Below are positions 17,658 to 24,273 of a DNA stretch of 64,000 nucleotides, in pieces. The notes under the pieces are model-generated. The model did no database searches, was not told where the DNA came from, and saw nothing but the letters and a program-made list of their open reading frames with translations. A program made the translations under genes and the position numbers. This stretch comes from Amycolatopsis decaplanina DSM 44594 (GTDB taxonomy: Bacteria; Actinomycetota; Actinomycetes; Mycobacteriales; Pseudonocardiaceae). Each line of letters starts with the position of its first letter. Position 1 is the first letter of the stretch. The stretch covers positions 78,672 through 142,671 of the forward strand of contig NZ_AOHO01000032.1 of the NCBI RefSeq assembly GCF_000342005.1. Direction: 5' to 3'.

Positions 17658-17667
17658 CCGTACACAC

Positions 17668-18114
17668 CTAGGCGGCGACCATCTTCGGTGCGGAGATCGT
17701 CGTCCGCAGTGCGGGGCTCATCCGCGGCGGTGGCGAGATCCGCAGGTCGGCCAGGTCGTTGCCGATCAGCTCGGATACCAGGCGGCCACCTTCGAGGCCC
17801 GCTTCGGCGCTTTCGCGCTCCGGAGCGCGCCGCTTGCCCGCTTCGACCTTCTCGTCCACCGGGGCGACCTCGACGTTGTCCATCGCCGAGACGTCCGCCG
17901 CGACCTTGTGCAGGAGTTCGCCCAGCGGAAGGTCCAGGGCCTCGCAGATGGACGCCAGCAGCTCGCTGGACGCCTCCTTCTGCCCGCGCTCGACCTCGGA
18001 AAGGTAGCCGAGGCTCACCCTGGCGGCGCGGGAGATGTCCCGCAGCGTTCGACGCTGGTTCGTGCGGGCGTGTCGGAGCCGGTCGCCGATCGCTTCGCGC
18101 AACAGCACGGTCAT
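17668..18114 (-). CDS. clgR: ClgR transcriptional regulator (XRE family)
   Basis: 148 residues from ATG at 18114, six bases after GGGAGG (GTG at 18117 is the alternative). The N-terminal xenobiotic-response-element HTH covers residues ~8-65 with [20 protein letters not shown] as its recognition region. ClgR activates clp protease genes and, in mycobacteria, the psp operon, and it autoregulates. The C-terminus ends PKMVAA, resembling the terminal AA degron through which ClgR is removed by ClpP. A ClgR-box-like site lies upstream. Next to pspA/pspM, as in mycobacteria. Confidence 0.93.
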   Translation of the reverse strand: MTVLLREAIGDRLRHARTNQRRTLRDISRAARVSLGYLSEVERGQKEASSELLASICEALDLPLGELLHKVAADVSAMDNVEVAPVDEKVEAGKRRAPERESAEAGLEGGRLVSELIGNDLADLRISPPPRMSPALRTTISAPKMVAA

Positions 18115-18147
18115 CACGCGCCTCCCTTCCAGGACTGACTACCCCCT

Positions 18148-18207
18148 ACGTTACCCAGTGCGGTGCCCTGGGCGCAGGTGTTGACACGGCAATACGCCAA
18201 GGGCGAA
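18148..18207 (-). promoter_or_regulatory. clgR promoter with ClgR box
   Basis: On the minus strand TTCGCCCTTGGCGTA (18207-18193) fits the ClgR box core CGC-N5-GCG. A -10 hexamer TAACGT lies at 18153-18148 with no good -35. The box centre is about 59 bp before the likely start site, an activator position, consistent with positive autoregulation. Confidence 0.55.
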
Positions 18208-18215
18208 CGCGGCGA

Positions 18216-18677
18216 TCATGCGAGATGTTCCCCCAGCAGGGCGAACGCGCCGGAGACCGCACCGGCCCTGACCGAGGCTCGATCACCGCTCAAGTCCAGC
18301 GTACGGACGGTGACCGCGTCCGGGCCCGCGAGACCGACATGGACGGTGCCGGGTGCGACACCGTCCTGCCCGGCCGGGCCCGCGACACCGGTCAGGCCGA
18401 GACCCCAGGTCGCGCCGCACCGGTCCCTCGCGCCGGCGGCCAACTGCGCCGCGACCTCGGGATGAACGGCGCCGTGCGCGGCGAGGAGGTCCGCGTCGAC
18501 CCCCGCGAGCGAAGCCTTGAGGTCGGTGGCGTAGACCACCAGCCCGCCACGCACGACGGCACTCGATCCGGGGACCTCGGTCAGCGTCGCGCAGACCAGT
18601 CCGGCGGTCAGCGACTCGGCCGTCGCCACCGTCTCTCCACGCTCGATCAGGTGAGTGATCAAGGTCTCAGGTTTCAT
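18216..18677 (-). CDS. pncC: CinA-like NMN amidohydrolase (PncC)
   Basis: 153 residues, about the size of the stand-alone CinA C-terminal domain. Conserved segments: TVATAESLTAGLVCATLTEV (residues ~16-35), GSSAVVRGGLVVYA and GLTGVAGPAG. The family deamidates nicotinamide mononucleotide to the mononucleotide acid in NAD recycling. The ATG overlaps the pgsA stop by 4 bp, so it is the last gene of a rimO-pgsA-cinA run. The N-terminal CinA domain is absent, as is common in Actinobacteria. Confidence 0.92.
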   Translation of the reverse strand: MKPETLITHLIERGETVATAESLTAGLVCATLTEVPGSSAVVRGGLVVYATDLKASLAGVDADLLAAHGAVHPEVAAQLAAGARDRCGATWGLGLTGVAGPAGQDGVAPGTVHVGLAGPDAVTVRTLDLSGDRASVRAGAVSGAFALLGEHLA

Positions 18678-19315
18678 AAGCCCGCGGCACGCCTTCCGGC
18701 GGAGCGCAGCCGCACCGCGCGCACGACGTAGTCGAGTCCGGTCACGACGGTCAGCACGAGCGCGAGCCCCATGAGCACCCAGCGCACCGGCTCGGCGGAC
18801 GCGGGCAGAGGCAGCAGGTACGCGGTGATGGCCGCGATCTGCGCGAGCGTTTTGGCCTTGCCGCCCCGGCTGGCCGGGATGACACCGTGCCGGATCACCC
18901 AGAACCGCAGCAGCGTCACGCCGATCTCACGGATCGCGATGACGATCGTGACCCACCAGCCCAGTTCACCGAGCACGCTCAGCCCGATCAGCGCGGCACC
19001 GATCAGCGCCTTGTCCGCGATCGGGTCGGCGATCTTGCCGAAGTCGGTGATCAGCCCGTACTTGCGCGCGACCCAGCCGTCGACCTGGTCGGTGAACGAC
19101 GCGATCGCGAACAGCGCGGTGGCGATCGCGCGCCAGAAGGTGTCCGCCCCGTCGCCGGTGAACAGCGCCATCACGAACAGCGGCACCAGTACCAGCCGCG
19201 ACATCGTGAGCAGGTTCGCCAGGTTCAGGGTCGGGACCGGGGTGGCCTCGGGTATCCGGGCGTGCTCACCGCCCGCCCCTTCGCCGGCCCCGGCGTCGCT
19301 CGGGGCGGCATTCAC
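18674..19315 (-). CDS. pgsA: CDP-diacylglycerol-glycerol-3-phosphate phosphatidyltransferase
   Basis: 213 residues. The CDP-alcohol phosphotransferase signature D-G-x2-A-R-x8-G-x3-D-x3-D is complete in [10 protein letters not shown] through [12 protein letters not shown] (~residues 79-102). Several transmembrane helices surround it; the first ~25 residues are a variable soluble tail. It makes phosphatidylglycerophosphate at the inner membrane. Its start overlaps the rimO stop and its stop overlaps the cinA start, each by 4 bp. In mycobacteria the matching gene (pgsA3) also sits beside clgR. Confidence 0.93.
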   Translation of the reverse strand: MNAAPSDAGAGEGAGGEHARIPEATPVPTLNLANLLTMSRLVLVPLFVMALFTGDGADTFWRAIATALFAIASFTDQVDGWVARKYGLITDFGKIADPIADKALIGAALIGLSVLGELGWWVTIVIAIREIGVTLLRFWVIRHGVIPASRGGKAKTLAQIAAITAYLLPLPASAEPVRWVLMGLALVLTVVTGLDYVVRAVRLRSAGRRAAGL

Positions 19316-20760
19316 CGGTCGGCCTCGAGCGGCGCGGGCCGCACGATCAGGTCGACACCCTCGGAGTCGACGACCTCGCAGCGCACGAAGTCACCCACCG
19401 CCAGCGGAGGCAGGTCTTCCGTCTCGATCAGGACGCACTCGCCGTCGACCTCGGGGGCCTGGTGCGCGGCACGGCCGATCGGGTCCTCGCCGTCCTCGGC
19501 CTGCTCGATCAGGACGTCGACGAAGTCGCCGATACGCTCCTCGGCACGCTGCGAGGTCAGCTCCTCGACCAGCGCGGAGATCCGCGCGACCCGCTCGGCC
19601 ACCACGGACTCGTCGAGTTTGCCGTCGAAGGTCTCGGCCTCGGTGCCGTCCTCGTCCGAGTAACCGAAGACACCCACCGCGTCCAGCCGCGCACCATTCA
19701 GGAAGCGCTCCAGCTCGGCGAGGTCTTCTTCGGTCTCGCCGGGGAACCCGACGATGACGTTGGTGCGGATGCCGGCGTTGGGCGAGTACTCCCGGATCTG
19801 GTCGGTCAGCGCGAGGAACGAGTCCGTGGACCCGAAGCGGCGCATGCGGCGCAGCACGGTCTCGCTGGAGTGCTGGAACGACAGGTCGAAGTAGTCGGCG
19901 ACGCCCGGCGTGGTCGCGATGGCCTTGACCAGACCGGGGCGTGTCTCGGCGGGCTGCAGGTACGAGACGCGAACGCGTTCGATCCCGGGCACCGCGGCCA
20001 GGCGCGGGACCAGCAGTTCCAGCGCGCGGGCGCCGTCGCGGCCGAAGTCCTTGCCGTAGGAGGTGGAGTTCTCCGAGACGAGGAAGACCTCCTTGACCCC
20101 GTTCTCCGCGAGCCACATCGCCTCGGCGACGATCTCGTCCGGCTGGCGGGACACGAAGGACCCGCGGAACGACGGGATCGCGCAGAACGAACAGCGACGG
20201 TCACAACCGGACGCGATCTTCAGCGCGGCCACCGGGGAGGTGTCGAGCCTGGTCCGCAGTACCCGCGGGCCCCAGCCGTGCTGCGCGTGCCCCGGCACCT
20301 CGACCGACTCGGCGGCCGTCGGACGCTGGACCGGGCTGATCGGCAGCAGCTTGCGCCGGTCGGAAGGGGTGTGGGACTCGACCTTGCGGCCTGCCACGAC
20401 GTCGTCGAGACGCTCCGCCAGGTCCGCGTAGTGGTCGAAACCCAGGACCGCGTCGGCCTCGGGCAGGCTCTCGGCCAGCTCGTTGCCGTAGCGCTCGGCC
20501 ATGCAGCCGACGGCGACGACCTTCTTGCCGGTGTCGGACGCCGCGAGCAGGGTGTCGACCGAGTCCTTCTTGGCCGACTCGACGAAGCCGCAGGTGTTGA
20601 CGACCACGACGTCGGAGTCCTCGGGCTCGGCGGCGAGCTCCCAGCCGCCCGCCGCCAGCCGTCCCGCGAGTTCCTCGGAATCGACCTCGTTGCGGGCGCA
20701 ACCGAGGGTCAACAAGGAAACGCGACGGGTGGCGACAGGATCAGTGGTGGGAGAAGGCAC
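19312..20760 (-). CDS. rimO: ribosomal protein uS12 (Asp88) methylthiotransferase
   Basis: 482 residues from GTG at 20760; TACCCT lies seven bases upstream, so likely leaderless. The N-terminal MTTase domain carries [14 protein letters not shown], with further cysteines in VNTCGF and VGCMAERYG for the second iron-sulfur cluster. The radical-SAM motif is CDRRCSFC (~residues 186-193). A C-terminal TRAM-like domain ([14 protein letters not shown]) completes the RimO layout. It adds a methylthio group to ribosomal protein S12. First gene of the rimO-pgsA-cinA operon and divergent from argA. Confidence 0.95.
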   Translation of the reverse strand: MPSPTTDPVATRRVSLLTLGCARNEVDSEELAGRLAAGGWELAAEPEDSDVVVVNTCGFVESAKKDSVDTLLAASDTGKKVVAVGCMAERYGNELAESLPEADAVLGFDHYADLAERLDDVVAGRKVESHTPSDRRKLLPISPVQRPTAAESVEVPGHAQHGWGPRVLRTRLDTSPVAALKIASGCDRRCSFCAIPSFRGSFVSRQPDEIVAEAMWLAENGVKEVFLVSENSTSYGKDFGRDGARALELLVPRLAAVPGIERVRVSYLQPAETRPGLVKAIATTPGVADYFDLSFQHSSETVLRRMRRFGSTDSFLALTDQIREYSPNAGIRTNVIVGFPGETEEDLAELERFLNGARLDAVGVFGYSDEDGTEAETFDGKLDESVVAERVARISALVEELTSQRAEERIGDFVDVLIEQAEDGEDPIGRAAHQAPEVDGECVLIETEDLPPLAVGDFVRCEVVDSEGVDLIVRPAPLEADR

Positions 20761-20857
20761 GTGCCTTAGGGTAGCTGGCCTGCTCGCGGGGTCGGCGATC
20801 GCTCGCTCGGGCGAGCCCTCGACCGCGTCTGGCCCCGGGGATGGCTTAATGGTGGGC

Positions 20858-21385
20858 GTGCCGTCAGACCCCCTCGAACCGCTCCATCGCCGCCGCCCGA
20901 ACGTTCGCCGGGCGCGGATCGCGGACGTCCGCAAGATCAAGGCGCTGGTCGACTCCGACGCCGGGACGGTGCTGCTGGAGAAGGAACTCGTCACCCTCTA
21001 CGAGAGTGTCCAGGAGTTCTGGGTGGCCGAGGACGGTGACGACGTACTCGGCTGCGGCGCACTCCACGTGCTGTGGGAGGACATCGCCGAGCTGCGCACC
21101 ATCGCGGTCGACAAGGACTCCCGGGGACGCGGCATCGGGCACGCGCTGGTGGAGCAGCTGATCGGCTTCGCCCGCGAGATCGGGCTGAAGCGGCTGTTCG
21201 TGCTGACCTTCGAGACCCATTTCTTCGCCGGTCACGGGTTCGTCGAGATCGACGGCACCCCGGTGACCCAGGAGGTCTACGAGGAGATGCGGCGCTCGGC
21301 CGATCCGGGTGTCGCGGAGTTCCTCGACCTGCCGTACGTGAAGCCCAACACCCTGGGCAACAGCCGGATGCTGCTCGAGCTCTAG
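20858..21385 (+). CDS. argA: amino-acid N-acetyltransferase (ArgA-like GNAT)
   Basis: 175 residues if GTG at 20858 is used (CTTAAT seven bases upstream suggests a leaderless message); ATG at 20849 is in frame and possible. A single GNAT domain: [18 protein letters not shown] at the start, the acetyl-CoA loop [15 protein letters not shown], and [13 protein letters not shown]. It matches the short stand-alone N-acetylglutamate synthase of Actinobacteria (Rv2747 type), located between ftsK and pgsA in mycobacteria as here. It would start arginine synthesis by acetylating glutamate. Its stop overlaps the convergent CGNR gene by 4 bp. Confidence 0.9.
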   Translation: MPSDPLEPLHRRRPNVRRARIADVRKIKALVDSDAGTVLLEKELVTLYESVQEFWVAEDGDDVLGCGALHVLWEDIAELRTIAVDKDSRGRGIGHALVEQLIGFAREIGLKRLFVLTFETHFFAGHGFVEIDGTPVTQEVYEEMRRSADPGVAEFLDLPYVKPNTLGNSRMLLEL

Positions 21386-21915
21386 GCCTTCTTGGCGTGG
21401 CGGGCGACCCGGACCCGGTTGCCGCACAGCGACGGCGTGCACCAGACCCGCCTGCTGTTGGCCGCCACGAACAGCATCGAGCAGTCGTGCGCGCCGCATC
21501 GGCGCAGCCGAGCCGCACGCGGTCCCGACACGAGGTCGATCGCCGCGACCGCGACGGCGGCGAGGGCGATCTCGCCACCGTCCTCGCCGTGCCAGGACGT
21601 CTCCGCGCCCCCGGCGGTCAGCCGCGGGCTGGTGGGGACCGCGGCGGCGGCCGCGTTGACCCGCTCGACCGCCCACGCCTCGGGCTCGCGCGCGGCCACG
21701 ACCGCCTCCAGCACCTCGCGCACCGCCGAACGCAGCCGCCTCGTCCGCTCGGACGACGGTGGCCGGGCGCCTTCGGGCAGTAGCGGCGCTTGCGTCGACC
21801 AGAACTTCGCGTGACCGTCGTCGAGCAGGTCGATCGACGGCGAGACGGCCAGCATGACCGTGTCGGCGAGGTTCACCGCGAGATCGTCACCGGGGAGCGA
21901 GTCGAGATCGAGCAT
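21382..21915 (-). CDS. CGNR zinc-finger (ABATE domain) regulator
   Basis: 177 residues. The N-terminal ABATE-type region (DLAVNLADTV onward) is followed by the C-terminal CGNR zinc finger: Cys in RCGAHDC, then WCTPSLCGNRVRVARH, with CGNR intact. Such proteins are presumed DNA-binding regulators. ATG at 21915 lies six bases after TAGTGT, implying a leaderless message. It is divergent from a hydrolase-nitroreductase pair across a 58-bp gap with a 9-bp inverted repeat, so it probably controls that pair and itself. Ligand unknown. Confidence 0.85.
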   Translation of the reverse strand: MLDLDSLPGDDLAVNLADTVMLAVSPSIDLLDDGHAKFWSTQAPLLPEGARPPSSERTRRLRSAVREVLEAVVAAREPEAWAVERVNAAAAAVPTSPRLTAGGAETSWHGEDGGEIALAAVAVAAIDLVSGPRAARLRRCGAHDCSMLFVAANSRRVWCTPSLCGNRVRVARHAKKA

Positions 21916-21934
21916 GCCTTGACACTATCAGGTA

Positions 21935-21964
21935 CTAATGGTTCGAGACAGTTTTAACCATTAG
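21935..21964. promoter_or_regulatory. inverted-repeat operator between CGNR gene and hydrolase
   Basis: CTAATGGTT (21935-21943) and AACCATTAG (21956-21964) are perfect 9-bp arms around a 12-bp spacer. The site overlaps the -35 region of the CGNR gene (its -10 TAGTGT is at 21924-21929 on the minus strand) and lies ten bases before the hydrolase start, well placed to repress both. Confidence 0.65.
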
Positions 21965-21973
21965 GGAGCGTCC

Positions 21974-22822
21974 ATGGCGACCATCCGGCACCGTTCCGTC
22001 AAGCTCGGCGACGTCGAGGTCTTCTACCGCGAAGCCGGCGACCCCGAAGCACCCGTTTTGCTCCTGCTGCACGGCTTCCCGACGTCTTCGCACCAGTTCG
22101 TGCGACTGATGCGCCGTCTCGCCGGCCGGTGGCGGCTCATCGCGCCGGATCTGCCCGGATTCGGGCAGACCGTCACGCCCGAGGGCTTCACGTTCACCTT
22201 CGACCGGCTCGCGGAGGTGGTCGGCGAGTTCGTCGACGCGCTGGAACTGCGGCGATACGCGCTCTACGTCTTCGATTTCGGCGCTCCGACAGGCCTGCGA
22301 CTGGCGGTCTCGCGGCCGTCCGAGATCACGGCGCTGATCACGCAGAACGGCAACGCCTACGTCGAGGGGCTCGGGCCGGCGATGCCGGACTTCGCCTCCC
22401 TGACGGACGAAACCGAGGCACGGCGCGGATTCGAGGAGATTCTCGAACCGGAGCAGGTCGAGTGGCAGTACACCGAAGGCGCCCGCGACCCAGAGACCAT
22501 CGATCCCACGAATTACCTGCTGGACCAGTACTTCCTCGGCCTGCCCGGCCGGTCGGAGGCGATGCTGGACCTGCTCTGGGACTACCGGAACAACCCGCCC
22601 GTGTATCCGAAGTTCCAGGCGTGGCTGAGGGAAGCGCAGGTGCCCGTGCTCGCCGTCTGGGGCCGCAACGACAAGTTCTTCGTCCCCGCGGGGGCCGAGG
22701 CGTTTCGGAATGATGTTCCCTCGGCGGAGGTTCACTTCTTCGACACCGGGCACTTCGCGCTGGAAGAGGACGTCGAACCGATCGGTGAGCTGATCGACCG
22801 CTTCCTGGCCGCGCATCACTGA
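21974..22822 (+). CDS. alpha/beta hydrolase (dehalogenase/epoxide-hydrolase-like)
   Basis: 282 residues. Oxyanion motif LHGFPTSS (~residues 33-40). The nucleophile elbow reads VFDFGAPTG, so the nucleophile is an aspartate (about residue 98), as in haloalkane dehalogenases and epoxide hydrolases rather than serine esterases. WGRNDKFF supplies the acid region and DTGHFALEE the histidine. Substrate not predictable. An RBS-like GGGAG precedes the ATG. It is followed after 10 bp by a nitroreductase, probably an inducible operon under the divergent CGNR regulator. Confidence 0.88.
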   Translation: MATIRHRSVKLGDVEVFYREAGDPEAPVLLLLHGFPTSSHQFVRLMRRLAGRWRLIAPDLPGFGQTVTPEGFTFTFDRLAEVVGEFVDALELRRYALYVFDFGAPTGLRLAVSRPSEITALITQNGNAYVEGLGPAMPDFASLTDETEARRGFEEILEPEQVEWQYTEGARDPETIDPTNYLLDQYFLGLPGRSEAMLDLLWDYRNNPPVYPKFQAWLREAQVPVLAVWGRNDKFFVPAGAEAFRNDVPSAEVHFFDTGHFALEEDVEPIGELIDRFLAAHH

Positions 22823-22832
22823 AAGGCGGGAC

Positions 22833-23474
22833 ATGGACACCTCGGTCACCGACCACCTGCTCAGCACGACACGGTCGGTCCGCCGCAAACTCGACCTGGA
22901 CCGCCCGGTGGAACCCGAGGTGCTCGAAGAGTGCCTGCGGCTCGCGTTGCAGGCGCCCACGCCGGGCAACCAGCAGGCGTGGCGGTGGCTCGTCGTGCGG
23001 GACCAGGGCGTGAAGGACCGGCTGTCCGAGCTGTTCCGCCGGGTCGGGAAGGCATACCTGGAAACGAACGCGGCGGCACTGGGCGAGGCGATCACCGAGC
23101 CTTCGGTGGCGCGGGCGTTCGCTTCGGGGCAGCACCTGATCGACGTGATCGACCGGGTGCCCGTGTTCGTCATCCCGTGCCTGACCGGCAGGCCGAGCGG
23201 TGACAACGCGACCGACGCGGCGTTCTACGGCGGGATCTTCCCGGCGGTGTGGAATTTCCAGCTGGCGCTGCGGTCGCGGGGTCTCGGCTCGACGCTCACG
23301 ACATACCACCTGACACACGAGGCGGAGGCGGCCGGAATCCTCGGCGTCCCCTCCGACGTCACGCAGGTCGGGCTGCTACCGGTCGCCTACACGACGGTAC
23401 CGGACTTCAAACCAGCATCGCGCGTGCCGCTGTCGGAAGTCGCGTACCTCGACGGCTGGGGGAACGCGCTTTAG
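22833..23474 (+). CDS. nitroreductase-family FMN oxidoreductase
   Basis: 213 residues; AAGGCGGG precedes the ATG. The FMN-phosphate binding start is TTRSVRRKLDLDRPVEPEVL, then LRLALQAPTPGNQQAWRW (~residues 32-49), the mid-protein YGGIFPAVWNFQLALRSRGLG and a C-terminal glycine-containing VGLLPVAY. These fit the nitroreductase fold (dimeric FMN, NAD(P)H-dependent). Substrate unknown; pairing with the aspartate-nucleophile hydrolase suggests detoxification or catabolism of an organic compound, which is inference. Confidence 0.9.
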   Translation: MDTSVTDHLLSTTRSVRRKLDLDRPVEPEVLEECLRLALQAPTPGNQQAWRWLVVRDQGVKDRLSELFRRVGKAYLETNAAALGEAITEPSVARAFASGQHLIDVIDRVPVFVIPCLTGRPSGDNATDAAFYGGIFPAVWNFQLALRSRGLGSTLTTYHLTHEAEAAGILGVPSDVTQVGLLPVAYTTVPDFKPASRVPLSEVAYLDGWGNAL

Positions 23475-23537
23475 GCAGAGATGCCGCCGGCCGGTATCGG
23501 GTCGGCGACCTACGCGACGGGACACCGCGACCTCTGG

Positions 23538-23580
23538 CTGTGTGGATTTCGGGACGTCAGATGTCCCGAAATCCACACAG
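23538..23580. terminator. 18-bp perfect hairpin after nitroreductase
   Basis: Arms CTGTGTGGATTTCGGGAC (23538-23555) and its exact complement (23563-23580) with a 7-nt loop GTCAGAT. It lies 63 bp past the nitroreductase stop. The apical GGGAC...GTCCC is shared with several other hairpins in the window. Confidence 0.65.
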
Positions 23581-23630
23581 TCCTGTCTTGACGGCCAGAT
23601 CACGGCGGTGAGCAGCCCTGTCGTGAACGG

Positions 23631-23673
23631 GGTGTGTGGAACAGGGACGTTGAGTGTCCTGTTTCCCCACACC
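23631..23673. terminator. hairpin before convergent lipoprotein gene
   Basis: Imperfect stem beginning GGTGTGTGGAACAGGGAC and ending CCCCACACC, with apex GTTGAGT. It lies 26 bp beyond the stop of the minus-strand lipoprotein gene, so it could terminate either transcript. Apex sequence matches hairpins at 8593, 42280 and 57007. Confidence 0.6.
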
Positions 23674-23698
23674 TCTCACCCAACGTCCTCTTGCCTCT

Positions 23699-24157
23699 CT
23701 AGGCCTTGGACACCCGCAGGGTGACCTGGTCGCCCCCCGAACTCACGGCGACCAGGTCCACCCGGCAGGCGGCGAACTCGACGGACTGCCTGCCCCCACG
23801 TCCGGTGGAGGCGACTTCCGCCGTCGTCCGCTCACCGCGTCCCGGTTCGGCCAGGGTCAGCTCGACCACGGCTTCCCCTTCCCAGACGCAGACCATTCCC
23901 TCGGCGCAGCGGGAATCGGACACGAGGCGAGCGAAGCGGATACTGACGTCCTTCGACGCGACCTCGGTCGTGTCACCGGCCTTGAGCACGACGGTCTCCC
24001 CCAGTTCGACCGCGCCCTGAGGCTGGTGGGCCGGCTGAGGCTGCTGCGCCGGCGCGGGCTGGGCCACAGCGGGTTGTTCGCGCGCGGCGGAGCTGCCGGC
24101 TCCGCAGGCGAGGCCGACCAGGGCACAGAGGACGACGAGCAGCTTCTTGAGGTCCAC
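23699..24157 (-). CDS. putative lipoprotein of unknown function
   Basis: 152 residues from GTG at 24157. MDLKKLLVVLCALVGLAC is a short signal sequence with a lipobox-like GLAC (glycine at -3 is not ideal), so Cys18 may be lipidated. A Gln/Pro-rich linker follows, then a beta-rich domain with paired cysteines in SRCAEGMVCVWEGEA and a last one in EFAACRVD. Small secreted domains with CVWEGE are widespread in bacteria, without known function. Monocistronic, convergent with the nitroreductase gene. Confidence 0.75.
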   Translation of the reverse strand: MDLKKLLVVLCALVGLACGAGSSAAREQPAVAQPAPAQQPQPAHQPQGAVELGETVVLKAGDTTEVASKDVSIRFARLVSDSRCAEGMVCVWEGEAVVELTLAEPGRGERTTAEVASTGRGGRQSVEFAACRVDLVAVSSGGDQVTLRVSKA

Positions 24158-24210
24158 GGGCTGGAGACGTAACGGAGGCTCCGGTCCGTTGCATCGGTTC
24201 TTCAGGTGCC

Positions 24211-24256
24211 CTCGTGAGTGGTAAGGACGGTTAGAACCGTCCTCACCACTCACGAG
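24211..24256. repeat. 46-bp palindrome (solo copy A)
   Basis: 22-bp arms starting CTCGTGAGTGGTAAGGACGG around central AG, with one mismatch between the arms. Located 17 bp downstream of the ftsK stop. One of four solo copies here; its halves also form the ends of the two composite elements. Confidence 0.85.
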
Positions 24257-24273
24257 GCCTTCAAGGACTCCGG

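Noticed and set aside
23376..23672. 98-codon minus-strand frame across the nitroreductase 3' end
   Set aside because: It runs through two hairpins and the end of a real gene, and has no ribosome binding site or recognisable domain.
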